Assembly (NCBI RefSeq): GCF_003343245.1
Contig: NZ_CP024901.1
Location: 5,208,001-5,272,000 of the forward strand
From: Photorhabdus laumondii subsp. laumondii
Lineage (GTDB): Bacteria > Pseudomonadota > Gammaproteobacteria > Enterobacterales > Enterobacteriaceae
DNA: 64,000 nt
Direction of reading: 5' to 3'
Under the pieces are notes generated by a model. It was not told the origin of the DNA and ran no database searches. It was given only the letters and a program-made list of their open reading frames with translations. Below are positions 55,924 to 64,000 of this stretch, one piece after another. Position 1 is the stretch's first letter; each line of letters opens with the position of its first letter. A program made the position numbers and the translations under genes.

Positions 55924-58668
55924 ATGAAATATCTCTACACGCAAGATAACGCTATTGAATTGGCGGAACATTCCTTAGGTGGAAAAGCGGCTAATTTATT
56001 ATGGCTTACGCAAAACGGTTTTCCTGTACCTAATTATTGGGTCATCAGCAGCGAGGTGCTTAATAACCTACTCATCAACGATACGTTTGCAAGCAACATC
56101 ATAGAGCAGTTGGCTACCGTACCACATGATATTAGCCAGGAAAAACTCGATGCTATTGCTGCGCCATTGCGTCAGTGGCTACAGTCGATTCCATTGCCTG
56201 CTAAATTAGAAGAAGAATTAGCTCTCTTGTCAGAGAATCACCCAGATGAATTTTTCGCTGTTCGCTCATCAGCCATTGGTGAAGATGCCGCCAATGCTTC
56301 TTTCGCCGGGCAGATGGACAGCTACCTATTTCAGCGGGGTAAATCAGCGCTTGCCAATAGCTTACGTGCCGTGATGGCCTCAGCTTTTAACACGCGTGCA
56401 TTACAATATCGCCTACACAAACGGCTACCGATGGGCAATATCAGTAGTGCTGTCATCATTCAGAACATGGTTGCCGGTGAAGTTTCTGGTGTCATGTTTA
56501 CTGCACACCCTGTTACGGGTAGCAGGCAACATTGCCTAATCTCATCCGCCTGGGGCACCGGAGAAGGTGTAGTTTCCGGCGAATGCGATACCGATGAATT
56601 TTCAGTTCATCTCACCTCACCTGAGATCGAACGTCATATCACACAAAAAGAGACAGCAACTGTTTTCAATACTACCAACGGCAGCGGTACAGTAACCATA
56701 CCCGTCGCGAAAGAAAAACAGTCGGAACCGACCTTACTCGATAATAAAATCTATGCACTACGAGATATTGGCAAAGAAATTGCGGCAGCACGGGGGTGTC
56801 CACAAGATATCGAATGGACGATTCAAAACCACCAAATCTTTATTCTACAGACCCGGCCAATAACCCGATTGCCACGTCTGGATGATAAAAGCGAACATCA
56901 TATTATTTTCGATAATTCCAATATTCAGGAATCTTATTGTGGAATAACAACACCACTGACTTTCTCTTTTGCCCGGGCAGGTTATGCCACCGTTTATGAA
57001 CAGACAATACGTGCTTTAGGTTGCTCAGATAAACAAGTTAATCAGCATCGTTCCATGCTGGAAAATATGCTCGGCTTAGTTAAAGGTAGGATCTATTACA
57101 ACATCAACAATTGGTACAAAGGACTACTATTACTTCCCTCTTTCCAAACCAATAAAAAAGATATGGAAAGAATGATGGGGCTGGAAGATCCGGTTGATTT
57201 TATTGAGGATAAAACACTTTCACTGGGCGATAAAATAAAGAAATTGCCAAAAATGGGGTGGGCACTCCTGCGCTTGCTATATGCCTTTAGGACTATGGAT
57301 CAACGGGTAGAACTATTCTTAGAGCAGTTTAAATGGCATGCCGCCGCCATAAAACAATCAGAGTTGCATACTTGCAACAGTGGCCAACTGATCGAAAAAT
57401 TAAAATATCTGGATGAACATCTGCTACGACGCTGGACGACGCCGATCCTGAACGACTTTTACGTGATGATGTTTAATGGCCGGGTACATCGAGGGCTGGT
57501 TGCTGCCGGTATTGAGAATTCATCTGCACTATTAGGCGATCTCCTCTCCGGAGATGAAGATATTGAAAGTACCCAACCGACCAAAGTGCTGTTAAAGATG
57601 TGCCAATATGCACGCCAGCACCCTGAGTTGTGCAACCTGTTGACCCTCGGTGATGCGCGTACCCTGCTGACCCAAGTACGCCCACTCGATGAATCATTCC
57701 ACCAGCAGTGCATTGATTATATTAAAAAATATGGCGATCGCACGATGGGTGAATTGAAGCTGGAAACCATCACACTAAAACAAGATCCCAGTTTTTTATT
57801 TCTGATACTAAAAAACTACCTTGCTATCGATACCCTCACACCAGAGACGTTATCCAGCCGGGAAAGAAAGTTGCGTACTCAGGCCGAAAATACCGCATTT
57901 CAGCAAATACAGCAGCGACTTGGCTCCAAGCGGATGAACACCTTTAAAAAGAATTTGCAGAAATTACGCCAAGCGATACGTCACCGGGAAAATATGCGTT
58001 TTACCCGAACTCGTATGTTTGGGCTGTATCGAGATATCTTCCTACAACTTGGTCAGGCATATGCATTAGAAGGAATACTCGCTGAACCCCGCGATATTTT
58101 TTATCTCACGTTAGAGGAGATCTACAGCGGCTACGAAGGAACAGCAATACAGACCCAACTTGAGCCTTTAGTTGCTATGCGCAAGCAAGAATATGCCAAC
58201 TACGAAACAGAGGATGAACCAGCTCATCACTTTTTCATTAGAGGCTCACTGTATCAACAGCAAGATTACAGCTATCCCTATCAGGAACAACAAGCCCCAA
58301 CCGATAGCAGCATGCTACAGGGTATAGGTTGCTACCCAGGGCAAGTTGAAACAACTATCCGATTAATTAAAAACCCACAGGATGAAATGTCACTAGCAGG
58401 GCAAATCCTGTGTACCGTACGTACCGATCCCGGTTGGGCACCATTATTCCCTACAGCAGGCGGATTACTCATTGAGCGCGGTTCCACACTTTCACATTCC
58501 GCCGTTGTTGCTCGTGAACTGGGGATCCCCGCCATTGTCGGCATTCCCGCCGTCACACAAATTTTAAAAGATGGCGATCGGGTACGCATGGATGGAGCAA
58601 CTGGGACTGTTGTCCGCTTGCACGACACCACTGTAGAAGAGCTGACATCAAGGAGTGAACATGCCTAA
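55924..58668 (+). CDS. PEP-synthase/rifampicin-phosphotransferase-like enzyme
   Basis: This 914-residue enzyme has an N-terminal PPDK-type ATP-grasp domain (LGGKAANLLWLTQNGFPVP, FFAVRSSAIGEDAANASFAGQ, DIEWTIQNHQIFILQTRP). A linker or substrate domain follows, then a C-terminal phosphohistidine swivel domain with His858 in GSTLSHSAVVARELGIPAIV. This is the order of rifampicin phosphotransferases, which use ATP to phosphorylate an alcohol. No PEP-binding TIM barrel like that of PEP synthase is apparent at the C-terminus. Start: ATG 55924 with GGTGG upstream; an in-frame TTG at 55903 is less likely. The stop overlaps the next gene by 8 bp. Confidence 0.85.
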   Translation: MKYLYTQDNAIELAEHSLGGKAANLLWLTQNGFPVPNYWVISSEVLNNLLINDTFASNIIEQLATVPHDISQEKLDAIAAPLRQWLQSIPLPAKLEEELALLSENHPDEFFAVRSSAIGEDAANASFAGQMDSYLFQRGKSALANSLRAVMASAFNTRALQYRLHKRLPMGNISSAVIIQNMVAGEVSGVMFTAHPVTGSRQHCLISSAWGTGEGVVSGECDTDEFSVHLTSPEIERHITQKETATVFNTTNGSGTVTIPVAKEKQSEPTLLDNKIYALRDIGKEIAAARGCPQDIEWTIQNHQIFILQTRPITRLPRLDDKSEHHIIFDNSNIQESYCGITTPLTFSFARAGYATVYEQTIRALGCSDKQVNQHRSMLENMLGLVKGRIYYNINNWYKGLLLLPSFQTNKKDMERMMGLEDPVDFIEDKTLSLGDKIKKLPKMGWALLRLLYAFRTMDQRVELFLEQFKWHAAAIKQSELHTCNSGQLIEKLKYLDEHLLRRWTTPILNDFYVMMFNGRVHRGLVAAGIENSSALLGDLLSGDEDIESTQPTKVLLKMCQYARQHPELCNLLTLGDARTLLTQVRPLDESFHQQCIDYIKKYGDRTMGELKLETITLKQDPSFLFLILKNYLAIDTLTPETLSSRERKLRTQAENTAFQQIQQRLGSKRMNTFKKNLQKLRQAIRHRENMRFTRTRMFGLYRDIFLQLGQAYALEGILAEPRDIFYLTLEEIYSGYEGTAIQTQLEPLVAMRKQEYANYETEDEPAHHFFIRGSLYQQQDYSYPYQEQQAPTDSSMLQGIGCYPGQVETTIRLIKNPQDEMSLAGQILCTVRTDPGWAPLFPTAGGLLIERGSTLSHSAVVARELGIPAIVGIPAVTQILKDGDRVRMDGATGTVVRLHDTTVEELTSRSEHA

Positions 58669-59716
58669 TATTTTCATGGGAGAATGGTCTCCGGCCAATC
58701 CACTACCTGAAGGTTTTCTTGACCTTCCACCCAGTATTTATCGCGATTGGCCGCTATGGCCTGGTGAAGACCGGGAAAAAGTACAACAGCAGTTTAGCCC
58801 GAAGAATTCTTGGTTTGATCACAGTAAAGCCTGGATTGGCTGCATTCCAGGGAAAGCCCGTCTTGTCGGCTTTTTAGTACCTCATAGCGTTGATGGCCAA
58901 TCTGCCGCATTTTTCGGCTTTTGGGAAACTGATAATGACATAGCAAGCAACACCATGTTGTTTAGCGCTCTAGAACAATGGGCCAAGGAAAATGGTGCGT
59001 GCAATCTCTACGGGCCGATTAATTTTTCAACTTTCGGACACTACCGCGTTCGACTTGATCATTTTGATGTGCCTCCCTTTGAGCATGAGCCTTATAACCC
59101 TCCTTACTACCCCCTTTTGTTAAAAGAGTTAGGATTTGATATCCGCTATCGCTATACCTCAATATTCGACGATACCCAAGCAACAGAAGACAACTTTCAG
59201 CAGGCTCATCAACGTGCGCAAAGACTTCCTGAGGTTCAAGCGACATTATTGCCGCTAACGCCAGAATTATGGATGCAAGAACAGGTTAAACTCTATTCTT
59301 TTATCGACTCGGTGTTTGGTGAGAATTTCGCTTATGCCACGCCATCTTGGCCCGCATTTCAGCAGCATTGCGGTGAGGAGTTTATCAAACCTTTTTGCCA
59401 TTACCCTGCGTCATTTCTGGCTAAAACTCCTAGTGGCGAAATTGCCGGGATAATTTTGAGTCTGTCAGTCCTGCAAAACGGTCAGCCCACCATTGGGTTG
59501 CTGAAAACCGTGGCAGTCGCACCGCAATACCGGGGCAGCCGGCTGTACAACATGCTGTACCACTCATTTGAACAGAGTGCCAGACGTATTCACCCTCGTC
59601 TAGGAGGGGCCATGATGCGTGAAGATAATACATCGCTCAAAACTGCCAAACGGCTTTTCAATACACCTGCTGCCACCAAGCATCAATATGCGCTTTATTA
59701 CAGGAGGATCGCATGA
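58661..59716 (+). CDS. GNAT-like acyltransferase-family protein
   Basis: This 351-residue protein has a C-terminal GNAT-type fold (IGLLKTVAVAPQYRGSRLYNMLYHS as the acyl-CoA loop region) and an N-terminal half of the YghO-like type (NLYGPINFSTFGHYRVR). The donor and acceptor are unknown. In this cluster it could acylate an amine using the acyl group activated by the next gene product. ATG 58661 has AAGGAG five bases upstream; a GTG at 58655 is the alternative. It overlaps both neighbours (8 bp and 4 bp). Confidence 0.72.
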   Translation: MPNIFMGEWSPANPLPEGFLDLPPSIYRDWPLWPGEDREKVQQQFSPKNSWFDHSKAWIGCIPGKARLVGFLVPHSVDGQSAAFFGFWETDNDIASNTMLFSALEQWAKENGACNLYGPINFSTFGHYRVRLDHFDVPPFEHEPYNPPYYPLLLKELGFDIRYRYTSIFDDTQATEDNFQQAHQRAQRLPEVQATLLPLTPELWMQEQVKLYSFIDSVFGENFAYATPSWPAFQQHCGEEFIKPFCHYPASFLAKTPSGEIAGIILSLSVLQNGQPTIGLLKTVAVAPQYRGSRLYNMLYHSFEQSARRIHPRLGGAMMREDNTSLKTAKRLFNTPAATKHQYALYYRRIA

Positions 59717-61299
59717 CAAATATTTGTCAGCCAATTGTCGATGCAGCCCAAAAATATCCTGAGCATTTAGCCCTGCAAGCGCCACATTCACGGGATCATA
59801 GTAGCGGTTTAAGCTTTCAGACGTTTTTTTCTCATGCCTCCCATTTCCAGCATCAGTTAACTCAAGCTGGGTTCGTCGCTGGCGATCGCTTGTTAGTGAT
59901 TATCCAACCAGGCTTAGTACTTTATCCATTGCTTATTGCCATTCTGGGGCTAGGGCTAGTTCCCGTTATGCTTGAACGCGGGCTTGCCAAAAAGCAACTG
60001 AGGGAGATACTGCGCCACAGTCAATTATCGGCGGTGATCACTCAACCTACGTTAGGAAAATTCTGGTTTCTGCTCCCTGAACTCTGGCGACTGCGACGTT
60101 TTGTCATCGGGCAACGTATCTTGGGCATGAAAGTACTAGAAACACCCAATCAACATTTACCATTGAGTAGCTTTATCTGCCGGGATTTACCGCCGGATAC
60201 AACTGGGTTAATTACCTTTACCTCGGGTTCTACCGGCACCCCCAAAGGCGCAAACCGCACTCATGACAGCTTACTAGCACAACTTTATGCCATAACAGCA
60301 CTTTTTGCCGAGGGGAAGAATGAGATAGATCTACACAGTTTCCCCGTTATGGTGCTGCACTCATTATGCTGCGGCAACAGCAGTATTTTGCCTGATTTTG
60401 ACTTTTCCCATCCCGCAACCGTCGATCCACAGCAGATCGTCAAGCAAGTGCAAGGCGAAGGTATTACATGCCTCAGCGGCGCTCCCGCCTATATGAGCAA
60501 AATCACCGATTATGCTAAGAACAAAGGGTTGTCATTCCCTAACGTGCGAACAGTCATCGTAGGTGGTGCGCCTGCCAATAAGGCTCTGCTTGAAAACTGC
60601 CTGACAGTCTTTCCACATGCTCGGCATTTAGTAGTCTATGGTTCCACCGAGGTTGAACCGATCAGTACCGTTGAAATGACGACTCAATTAAACCACTGGG
60701 CAACTCATGATGGTTATCTAGTCGGAAAACCCGTTACACAAGCAGAAATATGTATCCGGGAAATAACGGCTAACCCCCAACAAATTACTCCACTCGCCAC
60801 CGGTAATGTCGGTGAAATCTTAGTTGCCGGGCCCCATGTGCTCAAAGACTATATTGATAACCCTCAAGCAACGAAAGAAAACAAACTCCCACGTAAACAA
60901 GGAGGTATTTGGCACTGTACCGGTGACGTCGGCTATCTGGACACGACAGGACAGCTCTGGCTACTTGGGCGGGTAAAAGACAAAGTGGTGTTAGATGATG
61001 GTCGTATCATCCATCCCTACGTACTGGAAAAAAGGATCAATGAACTGCCTGGGGTCACTCAAAGCGCATTCGTGTTACATCCTTTAGGCGGAGCCGCCCT
61101 GATACTGGAAAGCGCTACACTACCGACAGATTTACCCGCTATTTTAGACGAGCTGGATCTCACGCTGGTTACTCGTATTTATTGTGCTAATCCTATCCCT
61201 GTTGACATTCGCCACAACAGCAAAATAAACCGCATTGCGCTGATCAATATGCTTAGGAAAGGCCAATTGTCCTCCGTTCCATACAAGGAAAAATTATGA
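59713..61299 (+). CDS. Acyl-AMP ligase/acyl-CoA synthetase
   Basis: This 528-residue ANL-superfamily enzyme has P-loop TFTSGSTGTPKGANR (residues 168-182), YGSTEVEPIS, TGDVGYLDTTGQLWLLGRVKD and, near the C-terminus, the conserved lysine in HNSKINR. The long N-terminal part resembles OleC-type and fatty-acyl ligases. It should activate a carboxylic acid with ATP. It starts in the stop of the preceding gene (ATGA) and overlaps the next by 4 bp, so expression of the group is coupled. Confidence 0.85.
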   Translation: MTNICQPIVDAAQKYPEHLALQAPHSRDHSSGLSFQTFFSHASHFQHQLTQAGFVAGDRLLVIIQPGLVLYPLLIAILGLGLVPVMLERGLAKKQLREILRHSQLSAVITQPTLGKFWFLLPELWRLRRFVIGQRILGMKVLETPNQHLPLSSFICRDLPPDTTGLITFTSGSTGTPKGANRTHDSLLAQLYAITALFAEGKNEIDLHSFPVMVLHSLCCGNSSILPDFDFSHPATVDPQQIVKQVQGEGITCLSGAPAYMSKITDYAKNKGLSFPNVRTVIVGGAPANKALLENCLTVFPHARHLVVYGSTEVEPISTVEMTTQLNHWATHDGYLVGKPVTQAEICIREITANPQQITPLATGNVGEILVAGPHVLKDYIDNPQATKENKLPRKQGGIWHCTGDVGYLDTTGQLWLLGRVKDKVVLDDGRIIHPYVLEKRINELPGVTQSAFVLHPLGGAALILESATLPTDLPAILDELDLTLVTRIYCANPIPVDIRHNSKINRIALINMLRKGQLSSVPYKEKL

Positions 61300-61919
61300 A
61301 TAATAATCATTTCATCATTCATCTAAACAGAGCAGACTATATTACTATCGTTGGGGCGGTATTTAGCGCTCTTGCCGTGGCTGCCGCGTTACAACATTGG
61401 CATTACTTAGCGATTGCATTTTTGTATCTTGCCATGCTTGGCGACGCACTTGATGGTATTCTAGCCAGAAATTTAAATATTGTCCGCCCGTTTGGCCGCT
61501 ATCTTGATGGATTTATGGATCAACTTATTTACTTGATCTCTCCGGCCATTATCCTCTACCTTTCCGGTTATCAATCTTGGTATTCCCTGTTTATCATTTT
61601 AATGATCATTAGCGGCTGTCTGCGATTATCCGTATTTAATGAAGTTGGGAATATTCAGAATGAAAACCAGCTCTCCTATCTTGGTATGCCCGTATTCTGG
61701 AGCTTATTTATTATCAGTGGTTACGCTTTGGTAAGCTTGGTAGCCGAGCCGTGGTTAAGCCATCTCTTACTGACATTAGCGCTCCTTACATTCAGTATCG
61801 CCATGCTATGGGACCGCCCGTTTTATAAATTCAAGAGTCTCAATACTATTATCAGTACAACACTTGCAGGGTTCGTCTTATTTACTGGTCTTCATTTCTG
61901 GAGTCTTTATGCTCAATAG
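61296..61919 (+). CDS. CDP-alcohol phosphatidyltransferase
   Basis: This 207-residue membrane enzyme with about six transmembrane segments has the complete signature D50-x2-D53-G54-x2-A57-R58-x8-G67-x3-D71-x3-D75 (GDALDGILARNLNIVRPFGR, then YLDGFMDQ). Such enzymes transfer a phosphoalcohol from a CDP-activated donor to a lipid or sugar acceptor, as in phosphatidylserine, phosphatidylglycerol or archaetidylserine synthesis. It overlaps the CDP-archaeol-synthase-like gene by 11 bp. Confidence 0.88.
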   Translation: MNNNHFIIHLNRADYITIVGAVFSALAVAAALQHWHYLAIAFLYLAMLGDALDGILARNLNIVRPFGRYLDGFMDQLIYLISPAIILYLSGYQSWYSLFIILMIISGCLRLSVFNEVGNIQNENQLSYLGMPVFWSLFIISGYALVSLVAEPWLSHLLLTLALLTFSIAMLWDRPFYKFKSLNTIISTTLAGFVLFTGLHFWSLYAQ

Positions 61920-62451
61920 TTTTTATCACGGATGGATTTTAATGATCCCCGTCATCCTTGGTGGTTGTTTACATATGGTGATTGTGACGAAAAACTATTT
62001 TTCCCGCTGGGCTATTCCAGTACATCAACGTTATTTTGGTCGCAACAAGACCTGGCGCGGTTTTATTGTTGTACCCATTATTACCGCGCTATTTTCACTA
62101 TTATGGTTAGTTCCCAGCACCGGAACACAGGACACGGTTATTCCGCAGACGATTTCCTCCTGCTTATTTGCCGGTTTTCTGGCGGGCTTAGGCTATGTCC
62201 TTTTCGAATTACCAAACTCTTGGCTAAAAAGGAGACTCGGCGCACCACCGGGGCAACACCCGGAACAAAATAAGCGACTGTTTATTTTATTCGATCAACT
62301 TGATTCCGCTATTGGCGTCACAATAGCCTATTTTATTTATCTTAATCTGACTTACATCGATGCATTTTTCGTTTTCCTCTGTTTTTTAATCAGCGCCTTC
62401 GTTGTTAAAAATATATTGTTTTTATTTTCGCTGAAAAAAACGAGATTTTAA
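61909..62451 (+). CDS. CDP-archaeol synthase (CarS)-like protein
   Basis: This 180-residue protein of the DUF46/CarS family has five or so transmembrane segments. Motifs include GRNKTWRGF (residues 44-52), K107-R-R-L-G111 with PPGQHP, and D129-Q-L-D132-SAIG, matching the CTP-transferase residues of archaeal CarS. CarS makes CDP-archaeol from CTP and a geranylgeranyl-glycerol phosphate. A related CDP-lipid activation is likely here, feeding the CDP-alcohol enzyme just upstream. ATG 61909 has a GGAG site; an upstream start at 61864 would be inside the previous gene. Confidence 0.85.
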   Translation: MLNSFYHGWILMIPVILGGCLHMVIVTKNYFSRWAIPVHQRYFGRNKTWRGFIVVPIITALFSLLWLVPSTGTQDTVIPQTISSCLFAGFLAGLGYVLFELPNSWLKRRLGAPPGQHPEQNKRLFILFDQLDSAIGVTIAYFIYLNLTYIDAFFVFLCFLISAFVVKNILFLFSLKKTRF

Positions 62452-62485
62452 GCGAGGAAATCAGATAGAAATATTGCAGGAAAAT

Positions 62486-62505
62486 GGCTTCCTTTAACGG
62501 AAGCC
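62486..62505 (+). terminator. Hairpin after the lipid cluster
   Basis: GGCTTCC / GGAAGCC, 7-bp stem with a 6-nt loop, 35 bp after the last cluster gene. Only a weak T-run follows. Confidence 0.5.
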
Positions 62506-62561
62506 TCTTAGAACAAGTAGATCTTAAGTATCACCACCAACAGAACACACATTCTGTAGTA

Positions 62562-62849
62562 TTACTTCGCAGTTAAAGATAACTCAACACCACATGCAGC
62601 AGCATAACGTTTAAGTGTGTGCCAACTAGCTTTCGTTACATTCTTCTCAATACGGGTAACCGCAGACGGATTAATTCCCATCCGTTTAGCTATATCTATT
62701 TTCTTTAGACCCGCCTTTTCCCGCCACTCAGTGAGTTGTTCCAGCAGCTCATATTCTTCTGTAGCCTCAACATAGGCTTGTATAGCTTCCGGTGTATTAA
62801 GAAGTCGCTTTCTCACTTCTGAATGTGAGATAGGAGTTACTTTAGCCAT
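62562..62849 (-). CDS. HigA-like HTH antitoxin, orphan
   Basis: This 95-residue protein has a helix-turn-helix (EKAGLKKIDIAKRMGINPSAVTRIEKN) and the layout of HigA-type antitoxins. It follows, and overlaps by 8 bp, a truncated toxin frame at 62842-62976. With the toxin broken, it may persist as a free repressor or be a pseudo-antitoxin. The start is ATG 62849. Confidence 0.78.
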   Translation of the reverse strand: MAKVTPISHSEVRKRLLNTPEAIQAYVEATEEYELLEQLTEWREKAGLKKIDIAKRMGINPSAVTRIEKNVTKASWHTLKRYAAACGVELSLTAK

Positions 62850-62976
62850 ATGTCATATCCTCCAATCGTTTCAGTGCTAACTCTATTTCAGATGGTGGTG
62901 TTTTATCTGTTTTCTTCACAAAGCATCGTAAAATGTAAACCTGCTTCCCTTGTGAAAAAAGATAATGAATAGATAC
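62842..62976 (-). pseudogene. C-terminal stub of a HigB-like (Gp49-family) toxin
   Basis: The frame just upstream of the antitoxin reads YLFSQGKQVYILRCFVKKT, then PPSEIELALKRLEDMTYG and stops inside the antitoxin start. This is the C-terminal third of a phage-derived Gp49/HigB toxin (YxLxxFxKKTxKTPxxEIxxA pattern). A stop codon lies upstream at 62977-62979, so the N-terminal catalytic part is absent. Confidence 0.72.
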
Positions 62977-63133
62977 TTATCTCAGAAGGGATTAAATCAA
63001 TAAGTTAATGGTGAAATATTTATAAAAACCTAGAAAATGTAACCTCGCAACCTAAAAGAAAGAAACCATCGACAAAACACAATTCAGCGATACATTGATA
63101 GAATTGACTTAGACTATATAGAAACATAAATCA

Positions 63134-64000
63134 TCACTTAAACACCCTACGCAAATAATAGGTTATTTTCCTGAATTCACCATTACGCACCATACCTATC
63201 AAAATTCCTAGCAGAGTATAAATCACACCAAGAACCAGCATCATAGCGATATCTCCCAATACATTCTGTACTGGCAATCCCATCTGGTTAACACCGGCAA
63301 TCGCTTTTGTTGCCCAAGTAGACGGTAAAGCAGAAGAAATTGCTCTCACCCAATCAGGCATTGCCTGCACCGGCCAGACTGTGCCGGAAATATAGAACAC
63401 AGGCGTGGTAAGCAAGGCGATCGTTAAATAGATCATTTCTACACTTCGCATACATTCCGTTACCAATTTCCCTAATCCGAGTACTGCCAACATAAATAGG
63501 AACGTCAGCATTAATAACAACGGAATAGACGCCTCCTGCCGGTATCCCAATACCCACGGCCAAAGTACAAAAAAGATGATGGAGAGAAAAAGCCAAATCG
63601 GTAATAACGCCGACAACGCTCCCAAATAGACAGGTAATGGGGGTTTACCTTTCGGTGTACCACGTATTGTAATACTGACCCGTACACAAGATATCAATAA
63701 CGAGTGTTGTAATAACATCACCAACAAACCGGGAAAAACAATTGCGGCAAAACTGACACCAGGGTTAAATAATCCAATAGTTTCACTACGAATCGGCATC
63801 AGTAATAATTCTGTCTGCTCAGGGCTAAAACCATATTTTAATAATAATTTGCTGTTATATTCGTTTAGCAATTGCCGGTGAGCAGAGGTCAACTCTTGCT
63901 GAATTTGTCCATTGGCAAGACGACTGGTTGCATCGCCATAAATCGGCAAGGTGATATTTTTTCCATTAAGGATATTTTTCTCCAAGTCCGCAGGGATAAT
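63134..64000 (-). CDS. ABC-2 type transporter permease, 5' end outside the window
   Basis: The C-terminal 289 residues or so of an ABC-2 permease: a partly hydrophilic N-terminal stretch (periplasmic domain, LPIYGDATSRLANGQIQQEL), then five to six transmembrane segments with PGLLVMLLQHSLLISCVRVSI and YISGTVWPVQAMPDW. The frame remains open to the edge of the window (a TTG at 63985 is only an internal codon), and full-length relatives such as YhhJ are about 370 residues. It probably exports drugs or lipids with an ATPase encoded to the right. Confidence 0.82.
   Translation of the reverse strand: MIPADLEKNILNGKNITLPIYGDATSRLANGQIQQELTSAHRQLLNEYNSKLLLKYGFSPEQTELLLMPIRSETIGLFNPGVSFAAIVFPGLLVMLLQHSLLISCVRVSITIRGTPKGKPPLPVYLGALSALLPIWLFLSIIFFVLWPWVLGYRQEASIPLLLMLTFLFMLAVLGLGKLVTECMRSVEMIYLTIALLTTPVFYISGTVWPVQAMPDWVRAISSALPSTWATKAIAGVNQMGLPVQNVLGDIAMMLVLGVIYTLLGILIGMVRNGEFRKITYYLRRVFK

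Noticed and set aside
1..64000. CRISPR array
   Set aside because: No regularly spaced short repeats with unique spacers were seen; the only dispersed repeats are ERIC copies and IS sequences.

Overview
This window looks like a chromosomal segment of an insect-pathogenic enterobacterium of the Photorhabdus type. The evidence is a tccC-family insecticidal toxin gene, three 127-bp ERIC repeats, and core genes in the enterobacterial order around tRNA-Leu(CAA) (leuX): lptG-lptF-pepA-holC-valS, then rraB-argI-pyrBI-ridA, then nrdDG. Genus is inferred from these features; no database search was run.

Layout. (1) 1-7604: part of a genomic island. It has an IS630-type element with a stop codon in its transposase, a cut CoiA-like gene, an IetAS-like AAA-ATPase/subtilisin pair, a phage Q-type antiterminator and a P4-type integrase. 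(2) 7605-19735: a second island, bounded by a 20-bp copy of the leuX 3' end and by leuX itself, with its own P4-type integrase beside the tRNA. It carries an unrecognised membrane-protein operon with broken frames, a RelE/HTH toxin-antitoxin pair, an integrase/AlpA/RepA-like replication block followed by G-rich repeats, and a duplicated Xre-regulator module. Both integrases sit beside a leuX 3'-end sequence in the same orientation, so the islands look like tandem insertions. (3) 19735-29107: core genes leuX, ampH, lptGF (LPS export), pepA, holC and valS. (4) 29108-36181: accessory DNA with a polar amino-acid ABC transporter that has two paralogous binding proteins, and an orphan TccC-type RHS toxin whose C-terminal region I do not recognise. 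(5) 36241-46638: rraB, argI with ARG boxes, pyrL-pyrB with a UTP-type attenuator, then about 6.5 kb of mobile and degenerate DNA that separates pyrB from pyrI, then pyrI and ridA. The inserted DNA holds an IS50-like element inside an adenylate-forming enzyme gene, a TauE-type permease, a flavoprotein, and IS982 and IS630 remnants. (6) 46889-51671: nrdDG with paired NrdR boxes, yhbP, a DUF1471 gene, yhbQ, yhbS and an internally deleted ubiT. (7) 52292-62451: a seven-gene, tightly packed lipid or isoprenoid cluster. In order it encodes a UbiA prenyltransferase, an HMG-CoA reductase fused to an APH-type kinase, a PEP-synthase/rifampicin-phosphotransferase-like enzyme, a GNAT-like protein, an acyl-AMP ligase, a CDP-alcohol phosphotransferase and a CDP-archaeol-synthase-like protein. 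(8) 62562-64000: an orphan HigA-like antitoxin with a toxin stub, and the 3' part of an ABC-2 permease gene.

The most interesting system is the 52-62 kb cluster. It joins isoprenoid-supply, prenyl-transfer, acyl-activation and CDP-lipid head-group chemistry in one probable operon, including an HMG-CoA reductase-kinase fusion that keeps all four expected reductase catalytic residues. Its product is unknown to me; an unusual prenylated or acylated phospholipid is an inference. Also worth attention are the unrecognised TccC effector region, the split pyrBI operon, the tandem leuX islands with IetAS, and the candidate iterons next to the RepA-like gene.
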